IMG/VR virus record: IMGVR_UViG_3300031269_000017
Coordinates: 1-56,255 of that record
DNA length: 56,255 nt
From: a virus
Direction: 5' to 3' (one strand)
Made by a program: the position numbers and the translations under genes. Below, one piece after another: positions 8,753 to 17,485 of this stretch; position 1 is the stretch's first letter; every line of letters starts with the position of its first letter. The notes below the pieces were generated by a model. It was not told the DNA's origin, searched no databases, and saw only the letters and a list, made by a program, of their open reading frames with translations.

Positions 8753-9942
8753 TGGAATTAGTACACTGCAATTTAAATATAGAAAATTCTTCGCGTGAAG
8801 AAATACTTAAAGAAATAGATCGACTCGAAGCTATCAGAAATGAAAAAGCTAACGAGGAACAAGGAATCAAAATTTTCATTAACTCGATTTATGGGGCTTC
8901 TGCATCTGCATACTTTATAGGATTTAATCTTCGGGTTGCGGAATCGATAACTTTACAGGGACAAGATCTAATTTTCTTTGCAACTAAAATCCTTAATACA
9001 TACTTTCAAAACAAGTGGCATAAAGATACAAAATTACATAAAGCTTTAGGTATCACTACTAAGGTTGAAAAAGTATTATCTGAAGTTGTAGTATATGGCG
9101 ATACAGATTCTACTTATCTATCATTCCATGATGTAATGAAATCTTGTGATTGGCCTTTGGGCGATGGTAAAAATTTCGTATTAGGTTTATATAAACACAG
9201 ACTCAAGGATTATATTGAGCAATGTTTCAATCTTTATGCGAAACGTTCAGGTACAGATAATATTCAAAAGCTAGAGCTTGAAAAAATTGCTTGGTCAGGT
9301 ATTGTATTAGCAAAGAAAAAATATGTACTTGATTTAGCATGGAAAGATCCAGGTATTTCCTATGATCATTTAGCAAAAATCAGTCCGACTGGTGTTGAAT
9401 TAGTGCAATCATCGACGCCCAAGTTTTGTCGAACACACCTCATGGATTTGTTGGAAATATTATTCAGAGAAAAACAAGATCTTAATCTTGTCAAGTTCAC
9501 AGAAAAATTGCGCGAACTTAAAGATCAATTTAAACTTTCTGATGTAACTGAAATATCCAAAAACACGAGTATTTCTGATTATAACAAATACATCATACAA
9601 GATAAGGATAAATTGTCTATTGCTAAAAAATGTCCGGCTCATGTTCGTGCCGCTGGAATCTATAATTATAAAATCAACAATAATCAAAAACTTAAGAGAA
9701 AATATCCACTGATTAAATCCGGTGATAAGGTTTCTTGGTATTACGCAAAGGCACCATTTAATGAAAAAGAGTTTGATGTTTTTGCATACACACCTGCCCA
9801 TCATCCATATGAAATGGCACCCGAAGTTGATTATGATCGACAATTTTCTAAAGTAGTTATTGAACCTATCAATAGATTTGTTCAAACTATGAAATTTGGC
9901 GCAATACCGCCAAACTTAATAACGTCAAAAAGATTATTTTGA
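8752..9942 (+). CDS. 43B: DNA polymerase family B, C-terminal part (T4 gp43-like, split)
   Basis: 396 residues covering only the last part of gp43 (about 900 in T4). Present: end of the fingers helix, motif B (K40-x-x-x-N-S-I-Y-G48), motif C YGDTDSTY (Asp117, Asp119), the KKKY motif (LAKKKYVLDL), the thumb segment GVELVQSSTPKF, and a C-terminus ending KRLF, where gp43 carries its clamp-binding tail. Absent: 3'-5' exonuclease and motif A (D-x-x-S-L-Y-P). The start is an ATG in a TAATG overlap with the clamp, so this is a genuine separate chain, not a truncated sequence. The N-terminal partner is not in the window. Confidence 0.92.
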   Translation: MELVHCNLNIENSSREEILKEIDRLEAIRNEKANEEQGIKIFINSIYGASASAYFIGFNLRVAESITLQGQDLIFFATKILNTYFQNKWHKDTKLHKALGITTKVEKVLSEVVVYGDTDSTYLSFHDVMKSCDWPLGDGKNFVLGLYKHRLKDYIEQCFNLYAKRSGTDNIQKLELEKIAWSGIVLAKKKYVLDLAWKDPGISYDHLAKISPTGVELVQSSTPKFCRTHLMDLLEILFREKQDLNLVKFTEKLRELKDQFKLSDVTEISKNTSISDYNKYIIQDKDKLSIAKKCPAHVRAAGIYNYKINNNQKLKRKYPLIKSGDKVSWYYAKAPFNEKEFDVFAYTPAHHPYEMAPEVDYDRQFSKVVIEPINRFVQTMKFGAIPPNLITSKRLF

Positions 9943-9963
9943 CAATAAAATAAAAATCAAAAA

Positions 9964-11262
9964 ATGGCTAAAAAATTATCTTTCGCTGACTTAGACAGCA
10001 AATTAACAAAAATATCGCCTTATGGTTCTGTATTAACAAAAAATTCATTTTCCAAAATAGATGAATGGATTCCTACCGGGAATTATATGTTTAATGCACA
10101 AATATCCGGTTCTATTTTTGGTGGAGTCCCTAACTGCAGATCATTTTGTATTGCTGGAGATTCAGGTACAGGAAAAACATTTCTTACATTAAATATCTGT
10201 AGAGAAGCACAAAATATGGGTTATGATATTATTTATTGTGATTCTGAAGCAGCAGTTGATCAAGATGTCTTTGAAAAATTCGGTATGGATCCCGAAAGAG
10301 TTAGATATCAACCTGTCAGTACAATCCAAGAATTCATGACATTTGTGAATAATTTAGTAAAAATGTTATCAGAAACTAGAGCTGCAGGTGGAGAAACGCC
10401 TAAAGTGTTTCTCGTACTTGATTCGTTGGGTAACTTGGCGTCATCAAAAGAAAAAGATGATGCAGTTACTGGTAGAGGCGTAAGAGACATGACAAAACAA
10501 CAAATCATCAGGTCTCTTTTCAGAACAGCTACTGTAGATTTAGCTGCTAACAAAGTTCCCTTTATAATTACAAATCATACTTATCAAGGAATTGGTATGT
10601 TTGCTAAAAAGGAAATCTCTGGAGGTGGTGGTATCGCATTTAATCCATCTATTATTGTAATGCTTGGAAAGTCTAAGCTTAAAGAAGAAACAAAAAGTTC
10701 TAAAAATGCTGAAATGGCAAGTACAGGAATTATTGTGACTTCTAGACCTAGAAAAAACAGATTTGCTAAACCTATTCCTGTCAGATTTCACATATCGTTT
10801 TTCAAGGGGATGAATAAATACACAGGACTAGAGAAATATATCAACTGGGATTCTTGTGGTATTGAAAAGGGCGATATGCTTGATCAAAAATGGTTTGATA
10901 AGTTATCTAAAGAAAAACAAGCGGCATTCGATCTGGACAGATATTCGTGGGTTGAGAAAAAACCTATTATGAAGAAAAATAAAGATGGTGAGGAAACAGA
11001 GTCGGGTGAATTCGAAGAAATTACCAGATATTTTGTGCCTAAACCAACAGCAAGATCTATAGTAGTTAGACATTTAAATGAAAGACTACCTAAAAAAGAA
11101 TTATTTACACCAAAAGTAATTACTGACGATATATTACATCAAATAGATGATAATCTGATTAAACCATTGTTTATGCTGCCTGAAATTGGAAGCTTGGAAG
11201 ATTTATCTGAAATTGAGGATCTTGATGAATCAAGTTTAGATGAAGAATTAGAAGAACTATAG
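9964..11262 (+). CDS. uvsX: UvsX, RecA-like recombinase
   Basis: 432 residues (T4 UvsX: 391). Walker A GDSGTGKT at 65-72; IIYCDSEAAVD (~90) is the RecA EAAxD segment; VFLVLDSLGNL (~146) is Walker B; PFIITNHTY (~200) matches loop L2 flanks, and GGGGIAF lies nearby. The acidic C-terminal tail (LSEIEDLDESSLDEELEEL) resembles those that regulate strand exchange in RecA/UvsX. It forms filaments on single-stranded DNA for recombination-dependent replication with gp46/gp47, encoded just downstream. Confidence 0.94.
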   Translation: MAKKLSFADLDSKLTKISPYGSVLTKNSFSKIDEWIPTGNYMFNAQISGSIFGGVPNCRSFCIAGDSGTGKTFLTLNICREAQNMGYDIIYCDSEAAVDQDVFEKFGMDPERVRYQPVSTIQEFMTFVNNLVKMLSETRAAGGETPKVFLVLDSLGNLASSKEKDDAVTGRGVRDMTKQQIIRSLFRTATVDLAANKVPFIITNHTYQGIGMFAKKEISGGGGIAFNPSIIVMLGKSKLKEETKSSKNAEMASTGIIVTSRPRKNRFAKPIPVRFHISFFKGMNKYTGLEKYINWDSCGIEKGDMLDQKWFDKLSKEKQAAFDLDRYSWVEKKPIMKKNKDGEETESGEFEEITRYFVPKPTARSIVVRHLNERLPKKELFTPKVITDDILHQIDDNLIKPLFMLPEIGSLEDLSEIEDLDESSLDEELEEL

Positions 11263-11265
11263 TCT

Positions 11266-11565
11266 ATGATAGATATAGAAATAGATTACGATAAAGTAAA
11301 AATGAAACATTATCTCTATGTCCAGCTCGATAAAGAAAAGCTGGACATAGAATATGCTTTATATGAATTGTTGCATATTTTCAAAGAAAAAGCTTATAAG
11401 AAGAGTAAAACTATTAAGCAATTAATATGGGATGGGTATTCATATAAAACAGAAAAACATAGTACCCAGGAAATATTTGATATGATGGAATCAAAAGGTT
11501 GGGTAGAAACAGAAATTAAAAGAGGCAGAACTTATTATAGTATTCTTGATCATCCATGGAAATAA
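11266..11565 (+). CDS. Hypothetical protein (99 aa), possible winged helix
   Basis: 99 residues, no family recognised. The second half (QEIFDMMESKGWVETEIKRGRTYYSILDHPW) has the look of a wing following a recognition helix (short helix, then R-G-R-x-Y-Y-S-I strand), so a small DNA-binding protein is possible. The gene contains a perfect 13-bp inverted repeat. It sits between uvsX and the helicase gene. Confidence 0.65.
   Translation: MIDIEIDYDKVKMKHYLYVQLDKEKLDIEYALYELLHIFKEKAYKKSKTIKQLIWDGYSYKTEKHSTQEIFDMMESKGWVETEIKRGRTYYSILDHPWK
11315..11351. repeat. Perfect 13-bp inverted repeat inside a coding region
   Basis: TCTATGTCCAGCT (11315-11327), an 11-base loop, then AGCTGGACATAGA (11339-11351), without a mismatch. 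This is the most stable hairpin I see inside a gene here. It is not followed by a T-tract, so it is not an obvious terminator. It could control translation or decay of the uvsX-region mRNA or be a protein-binding site. Confidence 0.8.
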
Positions 11566-11568
11566 AGT

Positions 11569-11595
11569 AAACTTTTTACAAAAAAAGTAATATAA
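11569..11595 (+). promoter_or_regulatory. AAACTT-class promoter, helicase operon
   Basis: AAACTTTT, 11 bases, TAATATAA, then ACTTTA and the gp41 ATG 8 bases downstream. Same layout as the clamp and clamp-loader promoters. Likely serves gp41, the 148-aa protein, gp47 and gp46, which follow with almost no gaps. Confidence 0.65.
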
Positions 11596-11603
11596 ACTTT
11601 AAT

Positions 11604-12905
11604 ATGGTAAATGTAAATTTAGAAAAAATATTTTATTCATATATTCTTGAAAGTAAAGAATATATTCATGTAGTCAATTCGGGATTTTTTGAATCTGAAG
11701 AAATAGGTGGATTATTTAAAGTCGCAAGAGAATTTTTTAGTGATTACAATAAAACTCCATCAAGAGACCAAATAAAGGAACTAGTATTATTAAAAGGTCT
11801 AGAAGAAACACTCAATGAAAAGAAAATCGATATTATTTACGATGTCGATATGTCACAATATGATGAAGAATGGCTTCAGTCTAGTGTTGAAACATGGATA
11901 GAGTATAAAAATCTTGATAAGTCAGTATTTGATCTTATCAATTATATGAAGACTACTAATGTCACTACTGAAAATATCAAAGAAGTAGTCGAAACTGCCA
12001 AGTCTATTATATTAGAAAAGAATAATCTTGATTTTAAATTTGATGAAGGTTTAGATTTCTACAATCCTGATTCCCATGATCAACCAATATCTGATACATT
12101 TTCTACTGGATATCCACACCTAGATCTTGTGACTGGTGGAGGATTCTCTATTAAAACATTGTGGGTATTTTTGGGCCAAGCAAAAGTTGGAAAAAGTATT
12201 TGGCTAGCAAATATGGCAACAAGTTCTATTCGAATGGGATATAACGCGGCATATATTTCTATGGAAATGCGAGATAGAAAGGTTATTAAAAGACTAGGTG
12301 CCAACTTACTCGGTATTAAAATGTCTGATTATAACCAGATAGCTCGTGATAAAGATAAAATCAAAAATAAGATTAAGAATATACAGTTTGATAATCTTAC
12401 AACACCTGGAAGACTTTATGTAAAAGAATATCCAACTTCTACAGCTTCAGTACAAGATATTGAAAGATGGCTTAAGAAAATGGAAGAGATGAAAGGTATT
12501 AGATTTAAAACAGTTTTTGTCGATTACATAAATATTATGAGAAACTGGAGAAATCCAAACTCAGAAAATACATACATGAAAATTAAGCAATTGGCCGAAG
12601 ATTTACGGGCAATGGCAGTTAGAAACGAGTGGTGTGTTGTGACAGCTACTCAAGTAAATAGAGGGGGATTTGATAGCTCTGACTTGTCCTTTTCAAACGT
12701 ATCTGAATCAGCAGCATTAATACATACTATTGATGCCATGTGGGGTATTATTCAAGAACCTACAATGCATGCGGATTGCAAATATATACTTAAATTATTG
12801 GCAAACCGAGATGATGGATACAAAAATTCAAAAAAGAGATTCGATATAAATTATGAATACATGAGGATTACAGAAGATGAATCTCAAATGTGGAGCGATG
12901 AATAA
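11604..12905 (+). CDS. 41: Replicative DNA helicase (T4 gp41 / DnaB-like)
   Basis: 433 residues (T4 gp41: 475). N-terminal helical domain (~1-140); RecA-like motor with Walker A GQAKVGKS at 191-198; ISMEM (~217) is the DnaB-family YxSLEM motif with the catalytic Glu; VFVDYINIM (~300) is Walker B; VVTATQVNRGG (~340) is motif H4 with the sensor Gln; a C-terminal arginine finger region follows. It is the hexameric 5'-3' helicase of the fork, partner of a primase not found in this window. Confidence 0.93.
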   Translation: MVNVNLEKIFYSYILESKEYIHVVNSGFFESEEIGGLFKVAREFFSDYNKTPSRDQIKELVLLKGLEETLNEKKIDIIYDVDMSQYDEEWLQSSVETWIEYKNLDKSVFDLINYMKTTNVTTENIKEVVETAKSIILEKNNLDFKFDEGLDFYNPDSHDQPISDTFSTGYPHLDLVTGGGFSIKTLWVFLGQAKVGKSIWLANMATSSIRMGYNAAYISMEMRDRKVIKRLGANLLGIKMSDYNQIARDKDKIKNKIKNIQFDNLTTPGRLYVKEYPTSTASVQDIERWLKKMEEMKGIRFKTVFVDYINIMRNWRNPNSENTYMKIKQLAEDLRAMAVRNEWCVVTATQVNRGGFDSSDLSFSNVSESAALIHTIDAMWGIIQEPTMHADCKYILKLLANRDDGYKNSKKRFDINYEYMRITEDESQMWSDE

Positions 12906-12908
12906 ACT

Positions 12909-13355
12909 ATGGTATATAAGAAAAAGAAAACAAACAAGGTATTTGACAATGATTATAACACGGGAAATTTAGACTTTGAATTTTTTGGTGAAATTAGTGT
13001 CAAGAGTGAAATTTCCGAAAAATTCACTGATGGTTCATACACAGAATACGAGCGTAAAGAATTAAGAACGGAACTATATGATATTTTCATAGAAGCAGAT
13101 TTCTATAAAAAATATTCTGTGATTAAAAAAGTTCCAAAAAATGACATGCAAACAATTTACTATTACTTTGCAAGTCGTATAACACAAAATAAATATTCGT
13201 CAGTTCAGACATTTACTGAAATTGCTGATTTTATGAAACTTGATTATAAAGCTATGTTTCAGAAATTGATGCCAATAGAAAAACAATTAATTATAGCTGA
13301 ACTTGATAAAGATTTCGATATTATCGAAAAGAAGAATATAAAAAGACTTTTTTAA
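12909..13355 (+). CDS. Hypothetical protein (148 aa)
   Basis: 148 residues, basic N-terminus (VYKKKKTNK), then a helical region. Not recognised. It sits 3 bases after the helicase and 3 bases before gp47, so it is likely a replication or recombination accessory factor. A diverged helicase loader or other small T4-type replication subunit is possible but not shown by any motif. Confidence 0.65.
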   Translation: MVYKKKKTNKVFDNDYNTGNLDFEFFGEISVKSEISEKFTDGSYTEYERKELRTELYDIFIEADFYKKYSVIKKVPKNDMQTIYYYFASRITQNKYSSVQTFTEIADFMKLDYKAMFQKLMPIEKQLIIAELDKDFDIIEKKNIKRLF

Positions 13356-13358
13356 TTT

Positions 13359-14489
13359 ATGGTAGATTATAAAGCACCTATTGAAAAATACCCTGACATT
13401 AAAAGATTTTTTATCCTTAGTGACACACACTTTGGTGTAAGATCTAATTCTGTAGAATGGTTAGAAATTCAACGAGATTATTTCTATAACTGGTTCATTC
13501 CGATGATAAAAGAAAATTATCGAGAAGGTGATGCGTTAATTCATTGTGGTGATGTATTTGATTCAAGACAAAGTCTTAATCTTCGAGTTATGAATACTGC
13601 TATGGAAATTTTTGAAGAACTATCTAAAATACTTCCTGTTTTTATTATATGTGGTAATCATGACATATATCATAAAAAATCAAACGAAATTAATTCTATT
13701 AAAATCTTTAATTGGTTAGATAATGTCCATGTTTATGAACAACCTGTAGTTTTGAATATTAACAGTGGGGACACAAACGCATTATTGATGCCATGGAAAG
13801 ACACGCAAGAAGAAGAACAAAGCGTCATTAATGCTAATCCGGCAGATTATTTATTTTGTCATACTGATATTCGAGGTCTCAAATTTAATTCTTATGTTGA
13901 GGTAGAGCATGGTTTAGGTGCAGCAGAATTCACAACATTCAAAAAGGTTTATTCTGGCCATATACATTTTGCACAAACTAATGGAAATATTAGAATGGTA
14001 GGTTGTCCATTACCTATGACTCGTAGTGACATTGGAAACACTAAGTCAATATGGACTATTAATTTTGAAAATGACGAAGATTCTAGTGTGGAAAATCATT
14101 ATTCACCAAAATTTATTAGAATGAAATTGGAAAACGTTCTTGAAAAAAATTATGGCGAACTTAAAGAAATATTCAAAAATAATTTTGTTGATATTCTTGT
14201 GCATTCCAGTTTAGGTCAATCCTTTCCGTTTAGTAGCTTTCTTGATGCATTTGCTGAAGTTAATTATCGTAAACTTAATTACATTATTACAACGATGGGT
14301 GATGGAGACGAAATTGATTTAGAAGATTATAATGAAGAAATGGAAAAAGAAATTGATCTTCTTAAACTTATTTCTTTGTATATCGATAACCTAGCATATA
14401 GTGATTCTATCAAAGGAAAACTTAAAAAAATATCTAATCGCTTCTATCATGAAAGTATACGTTCAGCTGAGGAAGAAGTTATAGGCTAA
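13359..14489 (+). CDS. 47: Recombination endonuclease subunit gp47 (Mre11/SbcD-like)
   Basis: 376 residues (T4 gp47: 339). Calcineurin-like phosphoesterase motifs in order: SDTHFG (21-26), HCGDVFD (62-68), CGNHD (98-102), FCHTDIRG (~167) and YSGHIHF (~195), supplying the two-metal site. With gp46 it resects DNA ends for recombination-dependent replication. Confidence 0.95.
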   Translation: MVDYKAPIEKYPDIKRFFILSDTHFGVRSNSVEWLEIQRDYFYNWFIPMIKENYREGDALIHCGDVFDSRQSLNLRVMNTAMEIFEELSKILPVFIICGNHDIYHKKSNEINSIKIFNWLDNVHVYEQPVVLNINSGDTNALLMPWKDTQEEEQSVINANPADYLFCHTDIRGLKFNSYVEVEHGLGAAEFTTFKKVYSGHIHFAQTNGNIRMVGCPLPMTRSDIGNTKSIWTINFENDEDSSVENHYSPKFIRMKLENVLEKNYGELKEIFKNNFVDILVHSSLGQSFPFSSFLDAFAEVNYRKLNYIITTMGDGDEIDLEDYNEEMEKEIDLLKLISLYIDNLAYSDSIKGKLKKISNRFYHESIRSAEEEVIG

Positions 14490-14492
14490 AAT

Positions 14493-16166
14493 ATGAAAAT
14501 TAAAAAAATAGAATGGAAAAATTTTGGAAGTTATGGAAATAAACTTCAAAGTTTAGAATTTACTAATAATGAAGGAAATTTTTATCTTGTCCTAGGACAA
14601 AACGGCTCAGGTAAAAGTACAATTTCGGACGTAATTAAATTTTCTTTGTATGGTAAATTACAAAAGAAAAAATTAAAGGATATCCCGAATAGATTTAATG
14701 GTGCTGCTTGGTGTAGAATAACTTTAGATAAAGATGCATTTACCGAGGTTATTATAGAACGTGGAGTAAATCCAGGTATTCTTAATTGTTTTGTGAATGC
14801 CCAGGAATATGATCAAGCAGGAAAAAGAAATGTTCAACAATATATTGAGGAAGAAGTTATTGGACTCCCGTTTTATGTGTTTAACAACATTATATCATTG
14901 TCTATAAATGATTTCAAGTCATTTTTGAGTATGCGCCCTTCCGATAAAAGAGCTATTATTGACAAAATATTTAGTTTAGAAATAATTAATAGAATCAGAA
15001 CACATGTAAAATCTGAAATTAGAAAAATCAGAGACTCGATTTTAGTACTTGATAAAGAAATTGATGTACTTACAAGTTCTATGATAAATTCGGAAAATGA
15101 ATTAAGAAAATTAGAAGAATTTGTTCAAGAAGATAATGAAAACAAAATATCTGAGTATAAAAATAAGATAGTCGAATTTAATGCATTTCTTGATGTGAAA
15201 AGAAATGAGCTTGTTTCATTGGAAGAAAAGAAAGCTACAGTAGATGAGAAAAACCTTAATGTTAGTACAATCATCAAAAAATTACAAAATAATATTTACC
15301 ATATTGAGCAGCGTGAAAAAGTTTATGAAAACGACAAATGTCCTACATGTGAAAGTGATTTAACAACGGATGATCATAAAAACCGACATGATGAATGGTT
15401 ATCTAAAAAGTCAGATATGCGGGAAAGATTAGATAAAGTTTCTGAAAATAAGCGTAAAATCAAAGAAGCGACTGTTAAAATAGAAAACGTTAGAAAAACA
15501 TTAAACGCACATATTCAGAGAGCTAAAATCAATATTGAAAGTTATCAAAAAGAACTGAAAAAACTTGATACTCAAGATAATGATAAACAAACAGAGTATT
15601 TAGGAAATATTATCAATGATCTTAAAAGCAAACAAGTAGTTTCTAAGAAAAGAAAAGGTACAGAAGAGAAAAAATCAAATTTTTTTAAAATTCTAGAAGA
15701 TATATTTGGAGATAAAGGTGTTAAACAACTTGCGATTAAAAGAATTCTTCCAAGTTTAAATACAGAAATCAATAGAATCATTAAAGAGCTTAATATGGAA
15801 TATCGTGTTATGTTTAATGAAGAGTTTGATGCAGAAATCAACCACCTCGGATACCCAGTATCTTCTGATATGCTTAGTACAGGAGAACGCAAAAAGGTTG
15901 ATTTCGCAGTATTGATATCTTTGATAAGATTAATGAAACTAAAGTTCCAAGGACTCAATATAATATTTCTCGATGAAATTTTTAGTTCAATAGATTCAGA
16001 TGGAATACATCATATATTGAAGATATTGGCAAACACTTGTAAAGAATTAAATTTAAATACATTTGTGATTAATCACAGTCAGTTACCTGTTGAAATTTTT
16101 GATTATACTCTTAATGTAGAAAAAACGAATAATTTTTCAAATATAGAATTGGAAAAAGTAGAATAG
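14493..16166 (+). CDS. 46: Recombination endonuclease subunit gp46 (Rad50/SbcC-like)
   Basis: 557 residues (T4 gp46: 560). Walker A GQNGSGKS at 35-42; Q-loop region with SLSINDFKSFL (~135); two coiled-coil arms around a zinc hook CPTC (~283); signature LSTGERKKVDFA (~452); Walker B IIFLDEIFSSID (~485), then the D-loop and the H-loop INHS. It is the ATPase arm of the Mre11-Rad50-type complex with the gene just upstream. Confidence 0.95.
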   Translation: MKIKKIEWKNFGSYGNKLQSLEFTNNEGNFYLVLGQNGSGKSTISDVIKFSLYGKLQKKKLKDIPNRFNGAAWCRITLDKDAFTEVIIERGVNPGILNCFVNAQEYDQAGKRNVQQYIEEEVIGLPFYVFNNIISLSINDFKSFLSMRPSDKRAIIDKIFSLEIINRIRTHVKSEIRKIRDSILVLDKEIDVLTSSMINSENELRKLEEFVQEDNENKISEYKNKIVEFNAFLDVKRNELVSLEEKKATVDEKNLNVSTIIKKLQNNIYHIEQREKVYENDKCPTCESDLTTDDHKNRHDEWLSKKSDMRERLDKVSENKRKIKEATVKIENVRKTLNAHIQRAKINIESYQKELKKLDTQDNDKQTEYLGNIINDLKSKQVVSKKRKGTEEKKSNFFKILEDIFGDKGVKQLAIKRILPSLNTEINRIIKELNMEYRVMFNEEFDAEINHLGYPVSSDMLSTGERKKVDFAVLISLIRLMKLKFQGLNIIFLDEIFSSIDSDGIHHILKILANTCKELNLNTFVINHSQLPVEIFDYTLNVEKTNNFSNIELEKVE

Positions 16167-16175
16167 AGATATATA
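16167..16175 (+). promoter_or_regulatory. GATATATA-class (late) promoter motif
   Basis: AGATATATA directly after the gp46 stop region and 8 bases before the next ATG. It marks the switch from replication genes to head/tail genes and matches seven other sites that all precede late-type genes. The position is like the T4 late TATAAATA element. Confidence 0.5.
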
Positions 16176-16183
16176 TATTACTA

Positions 16184-17428
16184 ATGAATATAGGCAACAA
16201 ACATAATTCCGATGATGTATTTTCCAGGGCTATTGTAGTAGGTTTGATAAACCTATTAAACAATAAAATTCAATATGAAAATTATCTTTCAGAAACAGAT
16301 AAAAAAGATATAATTGAAGTACCATGGTTTTTCAATCAATCTGGTGATGAAAGATTTATGCAAGATTTTTTTCAACACTGGGATAATTGCATTCATCCTA
16401 AACTTGCTACAGGGAATTATGATATAATCCCAAGAGGGGTCGTAACTTTAATTGATGAAACTATTGACACTGGTTCTATGACGAACAGATTTGTCCGCGG
16501 ATCAAGAGTCAAAGAAGTTAATGGTCAATTGCAAACATTTAGTGCATTTTTAAATTCTATACCATTAAATATAAGTTTTGATTGTGTCATTGAAACTGAT
16601 ACTTATTTAGATTCATTGAAAATTAGACAAACGATTATTGAAACATTTTATGCTGTACAAGTTTATCACGTAACTTACAAAGGCGTTAAGATACCTTGTC
16701 AGGTCGGATTTCCCGAGCAAGTCGGAATTGATAAGACGTTTGAATACTCGTATGGTGACGATACTAAAACAAGACTGACATTTGATTTGTCTTTACAAAC
16801 ATTTCAACCAGTATTTGATAAAACTACAGAAAGACATAATGCTAACAGAATGAATTCAATTTCAGTAGGAATGGATACTGGTAGTCAAGATTTTAAAAGC
16901 ATCACCATTACTAGTCCAGAAATAAATGATGAATTTTATTCATATCAGGATATGAGATTGGAATGGCAAGATACAGGTACAATTCTTAGGGTTAATTTAT
17001 CATATCAAATAGACAATTCTGGTGATTGGAAGCCGATAGAAAATTCTGTTATTAATTCGGGTTCATATTTATGGGCGGTACCAACATTTCAAGATACTTA
17101 TCCCAGTGCAGTATTTTCTCAGAATTCTAATTATCCTGCGTTACTAAAAGTTTTTGTAAATGGGTTAGGTGAAATTGAAGAAATTAAAATTATAGAAGGT
17201 GGTGATACATACACAAACGAACTAAAAATAACAATTGAAGAAAATAAAGATGGTATTACACCAGCTCAAATTAATCCTATTATTGTTGGTGGGTCAATTA
17301 TCGATGTAGAAATAATTTCCCCAGGATTAGGCTATACACCTACAGAGGAATTTACTGCCAAATTTAGAATTGAAAATACTACAGACCCGTCAATATATGA
17401 CGAAATAGACAATATTAAATTAAGATAA
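16184..17428 (+). CDS. 15: Tail sheath stabilizer / completion protein (gp15-like) with extra C-terminal domain
   Basis: 414 residues; T4 gp15 has 272. Residues ~1-210 follow gp15 by eye: IEVPWFFNQSGDERFM aligns with the V-P-I-x-Y segment, IPRGVVTLID with the L-P-R-x-x-L-x-L-x-D segment, then IPLNISFDCVIET (T4 IKMIYELSIFT) and a strand-rich end. gp15 caps the tail tube and sheath below the neck. The extra C-terminal ~120 residues contain two G-L/G-x-I-x-x-I-x-I-x-x-G-G/P-x-x-Y-T repeats (e.g. VEIISPGLGYTPTEEFTAKF) as found in phage adhesion proteins. Family call moderate. Confidence 0.6.
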   Translation: MNIGNKHNSDDVFSRAIVVGLINLLNNKIQYENYLSETDKKDIIEVPWFFNQSGDERFMQDFFQHWDNCIHPKLATGNYDIIPRGVVTLIDETIDTGSMTNRFVRGSRVKEVNGQLQTFSAFLNSIPLNISFDCVIETDTYLDSLKIRQTIIETFYAVQVYHVTYKGVKIPCQVGFPEQVGIDKTFEYSYGDDTKTRLTFDLSLQTFQPVFDKTTERHNANRMNSISVGMDTGSQDFKSITITSPEINDEFYSYQDMRLEWQDTGTILRVNLSYQIDNSGDWKPIENSVINSGSYLWAVPTFQDTYPSAVFSQNSNYPALLKVFVNGLGEIEEIKIIEGGDTYTNELKITIEENKDGITPAQINPIIVGGSIIDVEIISPGLGYTPTEEFTAKFRIENTTDPSIYDEIDNIKLR

Positions 17429-17444
17429 AAAATTAATTTAAGTT

Positions 17445-17453
17445 AGATATATA
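17445..17453 (+). promoter_or_regulatory. GATATATA-class (late) promoter motif
   Basis: AGATATATA followed by C, 32 bases before the start of the 873-residue protein, in the short gap after the gp15-like gene. Confidence 0.5.
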
Positions 17454-17485
17454 CATTAGAAATAAACCGAAAATAATACACTATA

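Noticed and set aside
8752-8900. C-terminal split-intein half at the start of the polymerase fragment
   Set aside because: Only about 14 residues precede the fingers sequence and there is no His-Asn end block followed by Ser, Thr or Cys.
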